13,832 nt of DNA from SZAS-79 sp031376265 (GTDB taxonomy: Bacteria; Pseudomonadota; Gammaproteobacteria; Burkholderiales; SG8-39). Every line of letters starts with the position of its first letter. Within the stretch, counting starts at the first letter, position 1. This document shows, piece after piece, positions 1 through 6,761 of this stretch. Under the pieces are notes generated by a model that worked only from the letters and a program-made list of their open reading frames with translations, had not been told where the DNA came from and did no database searches. The DNA lies in assembly GCA_031376265.1 (NCBI GenBank), contig JANMDK010000239.1, positions 1 to 13,832 on the forward strand, read 5' to 3'. The translations under genes and the position numbers were made by a program.

Positions 1-54
1 CGGTTCCCCCGCACCCCCTCCCTAACAGCCCGCACTGAACATCGCGCTGCCAAA

Positions 55-714
55 TTGAAGCTCATCGTAGGCAACAAGAATTATTCCTCGTGGTCGCTGC
101 GGCCGTGGCTGGCGATGAAAGTCGCCGGCATCCCGTTCGAAGAGCACCGCATCCCGCTCTACGGTCCCGGCTCGAAGGAAAGGATCCTCGAGTTCTCGCC
201 GGCCGGCAAGGTGCCTTGCCTGATTGAAGGCAAGCTGGCGATCTGGGATTCGCTCGCGATCTGCGAATACCTCGCCGAGAAAAAGCCTTCGCTCTGGCCT
301 TCGGATGCGGCGGCCCGTGCCGTGGCCCGCTCGGTCTCGGCCGAAATGCATTCGGGGTTCGCGAACCTGCGGACCCACATGAGCATGAACATCCGCAAGA
401 AGTTTCCTCGGACTAACGGCGGCGGCAAGGGCCGCACGCCCGAGTCGCTCGCCGATATCGCGCGCATCGTGGCGATGTGGTCCGACTGCCGCGAGCGCTT
501 CGGCAAGGAGGGCCCGTACCTCTTCGGCGAGTTCTCGATTGCCGATGCGATGTACGCGCCGATCGTGCTGCGCTTTCTCACTTATGACGTCGAGATGCCC
601 GCCGTGTGCCGCGCCTACTCGGACGCCATGCTTGCGCTCCCGGCGATGCGGGAGTGGATGGAAGCGGCCCGGGCGGAGACCGAAACGCTGCCGCAGTTCG
701 AGCCCTACGGCTGA
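55..714 (+). CDS. Glutathione S-transferase family protein
   Basis: This encodes a 219-residue soluble protein of the glutathione S-transferase superfamily, which conjugates or reduces substrates with glutathione in the cytoplasm; the substrate cannot be told from sequence. The N-terminal thioredoxin-like domain opens with GNKNYSSWSLRPWLAMK (residues about 6-22), whose serines are the likely glutathione-activating region. It continues with the cis-proline segment GKVPCL (about 51-56) and the glutathione-binding DSLAICEYL (about 65-73). An all-helical C-terminal domain follows, with the usual FSIADAMYAPI stretch (about 160-170). The start is TTG at 55, because the conserved N-terminal strand begins there and the first in-frame ATG (115) would remove it. 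No clear ribosome binding site precedes it. The stop lies 7 nt before cca, so the two are probably cotranscribed. Confidence 0.9.
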   Translation: MKLIVGNKNYSSWSLRPWLAMKVAGIPFEEHRIPLYGPGSKERILEFSPAGKVPCLIEGKLAIWDSLAICEYLAEKKPSLWPSDAAARAVARSVSAEMHSGFANLRTHMSMNIRKKFPRTNGGGKGRTPESLADIARIVAMWSDCRERFGKEGPYLFGEFSIADAMYAPIVLRFLTYDVEMPAVCRAYSDAMLALPAMREWMEAARAETETLPQFEPYG

Positions 715-721
715 TAGCCGC

Positions 722-1834
722 ATGCAGGCCTATGTCGTTGGCGGCGCGGTGCGCGACGAATTGCTCGGCCTGCCGGTGGTCGATCGCGACTGGGTCGTGG
801 TTGGCGCAACGCCCGAGGACATGACCGCTGCCGGCTACAGGCCCGTGGGCCGGGACTTTCCGGTGTTCCTGCATCCGAAGACCCACGAGGAATACGCGCT
901 GGCGCGCACCGAGAGGAAGAGCGGCCGAGGCTACAAGGGCTTCACCGTCTACACCGCGCCGGATGTCACGCTCGAAGACGACCTCGCGCGGCGCGACCTC
1001 ACGATCAACGCGATGGCGCGCGCCGAAGACGGGCGGCTCGTCGATCCGTTTGGCGGCGAGGCCGATGCGCGCGCCGGCATCCTGCGCCATGTGGGCGAAG
1101 CGTTCGCCGAAGACCCGGTGCGCATCCTGCGCGTCGCGCGATTCGCGGCGCGCTTCCGTTTCGAAGTGGCGCCGCAGACGATGGTGCTCATGCGCCGCAT
1201 GGTCACCGAGGGCGAAGCCGACTTCCTCGTCGCCGAGCGCGTCTGGCAGGAGTTCGCGCGCGGGTTGCTCGAGGCGCATCCGCAGGCGATGTTCGCGGTC
1301 CTCGAGCAGTGCGGCGCGCTGGCTCGCCTCGCGCCTGAGCTGCAGGCGATCTTTTCCGGTTCGTCTCGCGACGCGCTCCTGGCTTCGCTCGGGCGCGGGG
1401 CAGCCGAGGGTGCGCCGCTGCCGGTGCGCTTTGCGATCCTTGCGTGGCACGCAGGCCCGGGCTGCGAAGCCGAATTCTCCGCGCTCGGCGAGCGCCTGCG
1501 CGCGCCGATGGAAGAACGCGAGCTGGCGACGCTGGCCTGCCGGTGCCGCGCCGGGGTTGCGGAAGCGTCGCACGCGGAAGCGTCCGCTCTCCTGGCCGTG
1601 CTCAAGCAGGCCGATGCCTTCCGGCGCAAGGAGCGATTCGGGGATTTGCTGCTCGCCGCTCGGCTGGCGGCCCCCGAAAACACCGCCGGCGCGGAGCGCC
1701 TGCGGGTCGCGCTGGGCGCGGCCGTCGGCATCGATGCCGGCGCGATTGCGGGCAGGACGCGCGCACCTGCAGAAATTCCTGCGGCGATCGACGCGGCGCG
1801 CCTCGCCGCCGTTCGCGGCGCAGTCAGCAAGTAA
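722..1834 (+). CDS. cca: CCA-adding enzyme (tRNA nucleotidyltransferase), lacking a recognisable HD domain
   Basis: This 370-residue class II tRNA nucleotidyltransferase adds or repairs the 3'-terminal CCA of tRNAs without a nucleic acid template. The N-terminal catalytic half closely resembles E. coli Cca as I recall it: GGAVRD (7-12), the metal-binding DRDW (Asp21, Asp23), GRDFPVFLHP, ARTERKSGRGY, RRDLTINAMA and EDPVRILRVARFAARF. The C-terminal half diverges. The HD phosphohydrolase signature expected after about residue 220 is absent: where E. coli has VRFATLCHDLGKG this protein has VRFAILAWHAG. The product is also about 40 residues shorter than the roughly 410 usual for the multifunctional form, so I infer loss of the phosphohydrolase activities but retained nucleotidyltransferase activity. 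ATG 722 is chosen because it begins the conserved MQAYVVGGAVRD strand; an open frame extends upstream but overlaps the GST gene. Confidence 0.93.
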   Translation: MQAYVVGGAVRDELLGLPVVDRDWVVVGATPEDMTAAGYRPVGRDFPVFLHPKTHEEYALARTERKSGRGYKGFTVYTAPDVTLEDDLARRDLTINAMARAEDGRLVDPFGGEADARAGILRHVGEAFAEDPVRILRVARFAARFRFEVAPQTMVLMRRMVTEGEADFLVAERVWQEFARGLLEAHPQAMFAVLEQCGALARLAPELQAIFSGSSRDALLASLGRGAAEGAPLPVRFAILAWHAGPGCEAEFSALGERLRAPMEERELATLACRCRAGVAEASHAEASALLAVLKQADAFRRKERFGDLLLAARLAAPENTAGAERLRVALGAAVGIDAGAIAGRTRAPAEIPAAIDAARLAAVRGAVSK

Positions 1835-1859
1835 AAACAACAAGCGAAGCGATCTCCCA

Positions 1860-3185
1860 ATGAAAGAAAGCTTCCTCTCGGGGCTGGTGCGCAACGTTTC
1901 GGCCGGCACGCGCCTGGCGCTTTTCCTGCCGGTGCGCTGGCTGCATTTCCGTGCCACGCCCGGGCAGTACGCGCTGCTGGTGGTCTTCAATTTCCTAGTC
2001 TGGGCGCTCTCGAACTCGCTGCAGTCGGGCGGCGGCACGCTGAACCCGGTGGCCATGGCGCTGTACCTCGCGCAGGTCCCCCTGCTGCTGTTTGCCTGCG
2101 TCGTGATCGCCAGCGTCGTCGGCAACCCGTCGCTCATCGTGCTGCTGGCCGTGGCGCTGTCGGCAAGCGACCTCGCTTTCGAGCTGGTGTCGGTCGGGCT
2201 GGTGGCCGGGCAGACAGATTCGGGCACGCAGCTCGCCGCCTGGCTCGCGGTGATGGCCTGGGGATGGGCCATTTCGTTGCGCGCAGTCGCCGTATGCAGC
2301 GGCGCCGGCTGGCGGGCGCTCGCGTGGTCGGGCGCAGTGATCGCCGGGCTGATGGCTTTCTCGATCCTGGTGATCCCGCGCGCCGAGCTCTGGGTGCAGG
2401 CGCCCGCGCCGGCGGCACAGGCGGCGCTGGTGAGCGAAGCGGCTTTCCATGCGCAGGGCGAGCTCATCGAGCGCCAGCTCGAGGCGATCGAGGCCGGCAT
2501 TCCGGGCAAGACCGAACTGTATTTCGCGGGTTTCGCACCGGATGGCAGCCAGGACGTCTTCCTGCGCGAGATGCGCTCAGTGAGGAAAATCGTCGAGCGC
2601 GAGTTCGACGCCGCCCGCCGCTCGATCGTGCTGATCAACAACGCGGCCACGGTCGAGCAGTATCCGATCGCCACCGCCACCAATCTGCGGCGCACGCTGG
2701 CGCAACTCGGCAAACGCATGAACGCCGACGAGGATGTGCTGCTCGTCTACGTGACCGCGCACGGCGACCAGGGCTTCGCGCTCTCGGCGAATGCGCCGCC
2801 GCTCGACCTTGCGCCGCTCAACCCCACCGTGCTTGCGCGCGCCCTGAACGAGGCCGGCATCAAGTGGCGGGTGCTGGTGATCTCGGCCTGCTACGCCGGC
2901 GGCTTCATCGAGCCGCTCAAGGACGACAACACGGTCATCATCACGGCCGCTGCGGCCGACCGGCAATCCTTCGGCTGCGAGACCGGCAATGAATGGACCT
3001 TCTTTGGCGAGGCGTACTTCGGCAACGCGCTGCAGAAGACGAAGTCGTTCATCGAGGCCTTCCCGATCGCGGCCGGGGCCGTGGCGAAGCGCGAGACCGA
3101 TGCGAAGCTCTCGCCGCCTTCCAATCCGCAGATGTTCGTCGGCCGCGCGATCGCCGAGAAGCTGAAGGGCCTCGCTATTCCCTGA
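1860..3185 (+). CDS. Membrane-anchored C13 (legumain-like) cysteine peptidase
   Basis: This 441-residue protein joins a hydrophobic N-terminal region to a caspase-fold cysteine peptidase domain of family C13. Residues about 37-175 hold some four to five membrane segments (near 37-55, 64-87, 91-116, 125-146 and 153-173). The C-terminal domain (about 215-440) carries both catalytic blocks: VYVTAHGDQG with the probable catalytic His301, and VISACYAGGF with the probable nucleophile Cys344. After the cysteine comes the usual strand and acid segment (TVIITAAAADRQSFGC) and a WTFFGEAYF block. Family members cleave after Asn/Asp or act as GPI transamidases in eukaryotes; the bacterial role is unknown. 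ATG 1860 lies 25 nt after cca. The gene probably belongs to the GST-cca transcription unit, although its Shine-Dalgarno is weak. Its last 11 bp overlap the convergent ATP-grasp gene. Confidence 0.88.
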   Translation: MKESFLSGLVRNVSAGTRLALFLPVRWLHFRATPGQYALLVVFNFLVWALSNSLQSGGGTLNPVAMALYLAQVPLLLFACVVIASVVGNPSLIVLLAVALSASDLAFELVSVGLVAGQTDSGTQLAAWLAVMAWGWAISLRAVAVCSGAGWRALAWSGAVIAGLMAFSILVIPRAELWVQAPAPAAQAALVSEAAFHAQGELIERQLEAIEAGIPGKTELYFAGFAPDGSQDVFLREMRSVRKIVEREFDAARRSIVLINNAATVEQYPIATATNLRRTLAQLGKRMNADEDVLLVYVTAHGDQGFALSANAPPLDLAPLNPTVLARALNEAGIKWRVLVISACYAGGFIEPLKDDNTVIITAAAADRQSFGCETGNEWTFFGEAYFGNALQKTKSFIEAFPIAAGAVAKRETDAKLSPPSNPQMFVGRAIAEKLKGLAIP

Positions 3186-4437
3186 AGAGCGAGGCGCGCA
3201 TGTCGGCGTAGCGCCGGTGCAGGTCGTCCTGGCTGGCTGCGCCCATGTTGACCACGGCGTAGCGGTAGCTGCCGAGCCATTTCATCTCGCGCGCCAGCGC
3301 CGCGCCGTGCTTGAGATAAAGCATCAGCCGCGCTTCGGGATACCGGCTCGACATCTGCGACAGCGCTTCCCGCGTCGGTTCGGCGGCCAGCGGCTTGCCG
3401 TCGAACTTGCGCATCGCGAAACTTGCGGCGTGCCCGAAGCGCGGCGCCTCGCGTTCCATCGTCGGCTCGTTGCCGAGCGCCAGCTCGAGGTTTAGCCGGT
3501 ACAGGTTGATCCCGTCCACGGCTTCATAGAGGTACGCCAGCTGGGAGGCCATGCGCGGATTGACCTCGATGAGGTGCACCCGCCCGGTCTCGGGGCTCCA
3601 GATGAATTCGGCATTGAAGAAGCCCTGGCGATAGCCAATGCCGGTGACGATGCGCTTCGCAAGCTCAGCGATGCGCTCGCGGACCTCCGGCGGCACGCGC
3701 GAGGGATATTCGAAGCTCGCGAAGGCCTGGGTGCCCGGGTACATGTTGGCGTCGATGATGCCGAGCGTCGTGACCTTGCCGTCGTGGACGTAGCCGTCGA
3801 GGTTGAGCTGCACGCCTTCGAGCAGCTCCTCCGCGATCATGTGGTGCGTGTCGACGCGGCAGTCGGTGTACCAGGACATCAGGTCGTTGAACGGCTTGAC
3901 CAGGCGCTTGATGATGAATTTCTCGAACGGCCAGAACGACAGGTGGCGCTTGAGCTCGTCGAAGGTATCCACCCGGCGCGCGAGCACCGAATAGGTCGCC
4001 TTGACCGGCTTGACGAAGCACGGCAGCTCAAAGGGCAGGTCGTCGCGCGTCTTGAGCGCATAGGGGAAAGCGGCGAAGCGCGGCGTGGCCTCTGGCGCGA
4101 TGCGCGCGTACTGCATGCGCGCGTAGAACTTGTGTTGCGCGGTGATCACCGCGCGCGGGTCGTTGCCGGGCAGGCCGAGCTTCTCGGCGAGCACCGCGGC
4201 GATCACGGCGCCGAACTGCTCGTTGTTGCTGATGATGCCGTCGATGCGCTCGCGCCTGAAGCGCTGCGCCAGCGTGTTGACGTACGCAAAGACGTCGAAG
4301 GTCAGCAGGCGCGCATTGTCCGGGAAGCGGAAGAGGTCGAAGCCTTCGTAGACGAATTCATAGCGGCCGCGGTATTCCGGCCGGCTGAATTCGAGCCGGT
4401 CCCAGTCTTTGGCGAACAGGACGAGAATTTTTTTCAT
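3175..4437 (-). CDS. ATP-grasp domain protein (carboxylate-amine/thiol ligase-like)
   Basis: This 420-residue soluble protein has the ATP-grasp fold, used by enzymes that activate a carboxylate as acyl-phosphate and join it to an amine or thiol. An N-terminal Rossmann-like pre-domain (about 1-95: KKILVLFAKDW, then IDGIISNNEQFGAVIAAVLAEKLGLPG) precedes the ATP-grasp core. That core shows the phosphate-binding lysine in PCFVKPVKA (Lys143), an adenine-lid segment IAEELLEG (201-208), and the metal-binding NAEFIW (275-280) and LIEVNPRMASQ (Glu291, Asn293). The layout recalls carbamoyl-phosphate synthase large subunit, BtrJ/TabS-like and amino-acid ligase groups. No partner gene identifies the substrate. 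ATG 4437 follows a TATAAT box by about 34 nt. The gene appears monocistronic and ends inside the convergent peptidase gene. Confidence 0.88.
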   Translation of the reverse strand: MKKILVLFAKDWDRLEFSRPEYRGRYEFVYEGFDLFRFPDNARLLTFDVFAYVNTLAQRFRRERIDGIISNNEQFGAVIAAVLAEKLGLPGNDPRAVITAQHKFYARMQYARIAPEATPRFAAFPYALKTRDDLPFELPCFVKPVKATYSVLARRVDTFDELKRHLSFWPFEKFIIKRLVKPFNDLMSWYTDCRVDTHHMIAEELLEGVQLNLDGYVHDGKVTTLGIIDANMYPGTQAFASFEYPSRVPPEVRERIAELAKRIVTGIGYRQGFFNAEFIWSPETGRVHLIEVNPRMASQLAYLYEAVDGINLYRLNLELALGNEPTMEREAPRFGHAASFAMRKFDGKPLAAEPTREALSQMSSRYPEARLMLYLKHGAALAREMKWLGSYRYAVVNMGAASQDDLHRRYADMRASLFRE

Positions 4438-4458
4438 GATGCGTGTGCGCCTCTGGCG

Positions 4459-4488
4459 GGGGCTGGTTCCGATTATACGAACCGCCCC
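4459..4488 (-). promoter_or_regulatory. -10 box in the loop of an inverted repeat, promoter of the ATP-grasp gene
   Basis: On the minus strand a perfect TATAAT hexamer (complement of 4472-4477) lies 34 bp upstream of the ATP-grasp ATG. It sits in the 9-nt loop between two arms: GGGGC plus GGTTC (4459-4463, 4465-4469) and GAACC plus GCCCC (4479-4488), ten complementary pairs with a single bulged T at 4464. I see no convincing -35 at 16-18 bp. The arrangement could be an operator, a leader hairpin or a chance repeat in GC-rich DNA. The -10 match is directly visible; regulation is inferred. Confidence 0.5.
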
Positions 4489-4601
4489 TCTCGAATGGAT
4501 GCGGAGAATTTCCGCCTCCCACCGGAATAGTCGTCGCGCGCACCTGTTGCCTTACGCTTGCAGCAGCCTGACTTTTGTTACGGCCCGCTAGTACGCGATG
4601 G

Positions 4602-4799
4602 CTAGAGGAGCCGGGTGATGACCCACGCGACGAAAGTGAGCAGCAGCGTGCTGGCCAGCGGCAGCAGGTACTCGCGGCCGCGCACCCGGAACCGCAGGTC
4701 GCCGGGGATGTTGCCGATGCCCAGCCTCCTGGTAAGCCAAGGCATCACGGCGGTGAAAACCAGCAGCGCGAGCAGGGTGGTGAGGAGCCATTTGATCAT
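4602..4799 (-). CDS. DUF2905 family small membrane protein
   Basis: A 65-residue protein with the pattern of the DUF2905 family: an N-terminal hydrophobic helix (about 4-22) ending in MPWLTRRLG, the central signature GIGNIPGDLRFRVRGREY (about 27-44), and a second hydrophobic helix (about 46-64). Two membrane passes with a short charged hairpin between them are predicted. Length and motif order match the family, which is widespread and of unknown function. ATG 4799 is the only start that includes the first helix. The gene is divergent from the YfcG-like gene, with 42 nt between the two start codons, so their promoters must overlap. Confidence 0.85.
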   Translation of the reverse strand: MIKWLLTTLLALLVFTAVMPWLTRRLGIGNIPGDLRFRVRGREYLLPLASTLLLTFVAWVITRLL

Positions 4800-4841
4800 T
4801 GGGATAAACTTTCGCTCTTTTTACCGCGAAGAGACCAAATT

Positions 4842-5468
4842 ATGATCGAACTGCACACTTGGAGCACCCCGAACGGCCGCAAGGTTTCGATCATGCTCGA
4901 GGAATGCGGGCTGCCTTATTCGGTGCACCCGGTGAACATCGGCAAGAACGAGCAGTTCAAGCCGGAATTCCTCTCGATCAGCCCGAACAACCGCATCCCC
5001 GGCATCCTCGATCCCAACGGTCCCGACGGCAAGCCGCTCAAGCTGTTCGAATCCGGCGCGATCCTGGTGTATCTCGCCGGAAAAACCGGGGGCAAGTTCC
5101 TGCCGGCCTCGGACCGCGGAAAGTACATCGCGCTGCAGTGGCTGATGTTCCAGATGGGCGGTGTCGGCCCGATGTTCGGCCAGGCGCATCACTTCCTGCG
5201 CGCCGCGCCGGAGCAGGTGCCCTACGGGATAAAGCGCTATACGGACGAAGCCCGCCGCCTGTACGGCGTGCTGGACAGGCGACTGGCGGAAGCCGCCTTC
5301 CTGGCCGACGAGTACTCGATCGCCGATATCGCGACTTTCCCGTGGATCGCGCGGCACGAGTGGCACAAGGTCGACCTCGCCGAGTTCCCCAACGTGAAGC
5401 GCTGGTACGACACGATCAACCGTCGCCCGGCGGTGGTGCGGGGCATGGCGGTGCCTACGCCGCCTTAA
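4842..5468 (+). CDS. yfcG: YfcG-like glutathione-dependent disulfide-bond oxidoreductase (Nu-class GST)
   Basis: This 208-residue cytoplasmic GST-fold protein resembles E. coli YfcG along most of its length. YfcG uses bound glutathione to reduce disulfides rather than to conjugate xenobiotics. The signature Thr9-Pro-Asn11-Gly sits at the same positions as the YfcG active-site Thr9 and Asn11. It is followed by SPNNRIPGILD (about 45-55), the FESGAILVYLA glutathione-binding block (about 66-76), LQWLMFQMGGVGPMFGQ (about 94-110) and YSIADIATFPW in the C-terminal domain (about 157-167). ATG 4842 gives the family's usual N-terminus and has a purine-rich GAAGAG about 8 nt upstream; the open frame runs further upstream, across the DUF2905 gene, without conserved sequence. 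The next gene starts 111 nt later from its own promoter, so this gene is probably transcribed alone. Confidence 0.92.
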   Translation: MIELHTWSTPNGRKVSIMLEECGLPYSVHPVNIGKNEQFKPEFLSISPNNRIPGILDPNGPDGKPLKLFESGAILVYLAGKTGGKFLPASDRGKYIALQWLMFQMGGVGPMFGQAHHFLRAAPEQVPYGIKRYTDEARRLYGVLDRRLAEAAFLADEYSIADIATFPWIARHEWHKVDLAEFPNVKRWYDTINRRPAVVRGMAVPTPP

Positions 5469-5526
5469 CGGTCGTTGGCGAGTGTGTGCGCATTTCGGGA
5501 TGCGGAATGCGGAATCCGGCTTCGGT

Positions 5527-5554
5527 GTTTCGAATAAATTGATATAATCGAAAC
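5527..5554 (+). promoter_or_regulatory. Extended -10 promoter inside a palindromic operator of the toxin-antitoxin module
   Basis: A TGATATAAT extended -10 element (5540-5548) lies within a 28-bp inverted repeat. Its outer arms GTTTCGA (5527-5533) and TCGAAAC (5548-5554) are perfect, and 11 of 14 pairs are complementary across the whole element. A start site near 5555 would leave a 25-nt leader containing GGAG (5569-5572), 7 nt before the antitoxin ATG. No good -35 is seen, which an extended -10 does not require. The segment is much more AT-rich than its surroundings. By analogy with other type II modules it is likely bound by the HTH antitoxin. Confidence 0.65.
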
Positions 5555-5579
5555 GACAAAACGGCCTTGGAGATTCGGC

Positions 5580-6029
5580 ATGCGTCCAACTACTGCTGCA
5601 CCACCGCGTACCAAACGCGCGCCGGCCCTGCGAGGGGCTTGCGAGAAATCCGCTCGCTCGGTCGTCTCGGTTATCCGTCGGACAACCGCGGGCAAGACAT
5701 CTCCCGCAGCTCTGATCGACCTGGTCGATTCGCTGACCGGCGTTATCGAGCGGACAGCGGAATTGCTCCTCGCCGGCAAACACGTCCGTGTCATCGAGGA
5801 CGATGAAGCCATGACTACCCAGAAAGCGGCGGACCTCCTCAACGTCTCGCGTCCTCATCTGGTCAAGCTGCTCGAGACGGGACAAATTCCCCAGCTACAC
5901 AAAGTCGGTCGCCATCGTCGCGTCGCCCGGGTTGCCGTGCTCAAGTACAAGCGTGCCCGGGATGCGCAGCGCGAATCGGCGCTCAAGAAACTAGCCGCCC
6001 TCTCGCAACGCCATCGTCTCGGCTATTGA
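5580..6029 (+). CDS. Antitoxin with excisionase-type (MerR-like) HTH domain
   Basis: A 149-residue DNA-binding protein, most likely the antitoxin of the following PIN toxin. Residues 1-40 are basic and rich in Ala, Arg and Thr. Residues about 44-75 form an amphipathic helix (LIDLVDSLTGVIERTAELLL) that may dimerise. Residues about 78-123 are a winged-helix excisionase-family domain: MTTQKAADLLNVSRPHLVKL, then IPQLHKVGRHRRV. The C-terminus is a Lys/Arg-rich helix that may contact the toxin. ATG 5580 is well supported by GGAG 7 nt upstream and an extended -10 box 32 nt upstream. The stop is immediately followed by the toxin start. Antitoxins called excisionase-like are known to pair with VapC50-type toxins, for example the Mycobacterium tuberculosis VapBC50 pair. 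The HTH probably binds the palindrome over its own promoter. Confidence 0.85.
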   Translation: MRPTTAAPPRTKRAPALRGACEKSARSVVSVIRRTTAGKTSPAALIDLVDSLTGVIERTAELLLAGKHVRVIEDDEAMTTQKAADLLNVSRPHLVKLLETGQIPQLHKVGRHRRVARVAVLKYKRARDAQRESALKKLAALSQRHRLGY

Positions 6030-6031
6030 CG

Positions 6032-6607
6032 ATGCCGCCTGTGGTCGTGCTGGATGCCTGTGTCCTCTATCCGGCAGCGCAGCGCGACCTTTTCATGTGG
6101 CTGGCGGCGGGAGGCGCGATTCGCGCGCATTGGACGAACGAAATCCACGACGAGTGGATTCGCAATGTCGGGCGCGACTTCGGCGTTGCGGGCAGCGTTC
6201 TGAATCGCGTGCGCAAGCTTATGGATCGGGCGGCTGGCGATGCATTGATCGGCAGATATCGCCAGCACGAGCGATTGTTTCCGAAAACCGATGCCAAGGA
6301 TCGTCATGTCGCTGCCGCCGCGGTCGCCGCGCGCCTACACTCGGGCGCGGACATCGTCACGATCATCACCTGGAATCTCGCGGATTTCGATCGAACTGAA
6401 CTAACGCAGGCCGCAGTGGCAGCCGAAAATCCGGATGTTTTCCTGTGTCGCCTGCATGCTGATTCACCGGCAAAGGCCGTTGCGGCATTCACGCGAATGC
6501 GCGACAACCTCCGGAACCCACCCAAGACAACACGGGAATGCGCGGACACGCTTGCAGCACAAGGTTTGAAGAAGTTCGCGCGGTTGATAGCGGCAATGCT
6601 CGAATGA
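6032..6607 (+). CDS. PIN-domain ribonuclease toxin, VapC50-like
   Basis: A 191-residue predicted Mg-dependent endoribonuclease of the PIN superfamily, the toxin of a type II module. The first catalytic aspartate is Asp8 in VVVLDACVLYP. A conserved acidic block follows in WTNEIHDEWIRN (Glu37, Glu41), then TDAKDRHVAAAA with Asp87/Asp90, and ITWNLADF with Asn115/Asp118. An extra helical C-terminal region (about 145-191) extends the protein beyond the roughly 130-residue minimal VapC, as in the VapC50 group. All expected acidic residues are present, so it looks intact. ATG 6032 is 2 nt after the antitoxin stop. A TTG at 6026 overlapping that stop is an alternative that would add only two residues. 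Cleavage target is unknown. Confidence 0.87.
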   Translation: MPPVVVLDACVLYPAAQRDLFMWLAAGGAIRAHWTNEIHDEWIRNVGRDFGVAGSVLNRVRKLMDRAAGDALIGRYRQHERLFPKTDAKDRHVAAAAVAARLHSGADIVTIITWNLADFDRTELTQAAVAAENPDVFLCRLHADSPAKAVAAFTRMRDNLRNPPKTTRECADTLAAQGLKKFARLIAAMLE

Positions 6608-6761
6608 CCCGGCGGCATTGGTGACGACCGGTCATGGCGCGGGCAGTGGCGTCGGGGGCCTTGCGCGGTTCTTCGCGACGCCATCAAAGCGCTACGGCAT
6701 TGGCAGCAATTCGCCTGTTAAACCGCTCCTGGAGCGGACCCTATTGAAAAATTGGCAGTAA
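6608..6761. other. Non-coding spacer after the toxin gene, with a 15-nt palindrome
   Basis: No convincing gene is seen between the toxin stop and the transposase remnant. The one distinct structure is CCGCTCC-T-GGAGCGG (6723-6737), followed by an AT-rich run containing TATTGAAAAATTGG. It is not followed by a T-tract on the plus strand, so it is a weak terminator candidate. It may instead be part of the truncated left side of the mobile element, since transposase homology starts about 25 nt later, just after a TAA in that frame (6759-6761). Confidence 0.4.

Noticed and set aside
578..2719. Very long minus-strand open frame (713 codons) opposite cca and the C13 peptidase gene
   Set aside because: It is the antisense shadow of two well-recognised genes in GC-rich DNA. 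Its translation is Arg/Ala-rich with no recognisable domain.
4459..4488. A tRNA or rho-independent terminator at the GC-rich hairpin
   Set aside because: There is no cloverleaf, the loop holds a TATAAT upstream of a gene, and no T-tract follows.
3574..4530. Plus-strand open frame of 318 codons opposite the ATP-grasp gene
   Set aside because: The translation is charged, repetitive and featureless, while the minus strand has the ATP-grasp motifs.
4821..5885. Minus-strand open frame of 354 codons across the yfcG-like gene and the toxin-antitoxin promoter
   Set aside because: It runs through a clear promoter and a conserved GST gene on the other strand, and has no family resemblance.
6026..6031. 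TTG at 6026 as the PIN toxin start, overlapping the antitoxin stop
   Set aside because: ATG 6032 begins the conserved first strand directly and is a stronger start codon; the TTG start would add only two residues and cannot be excluded.
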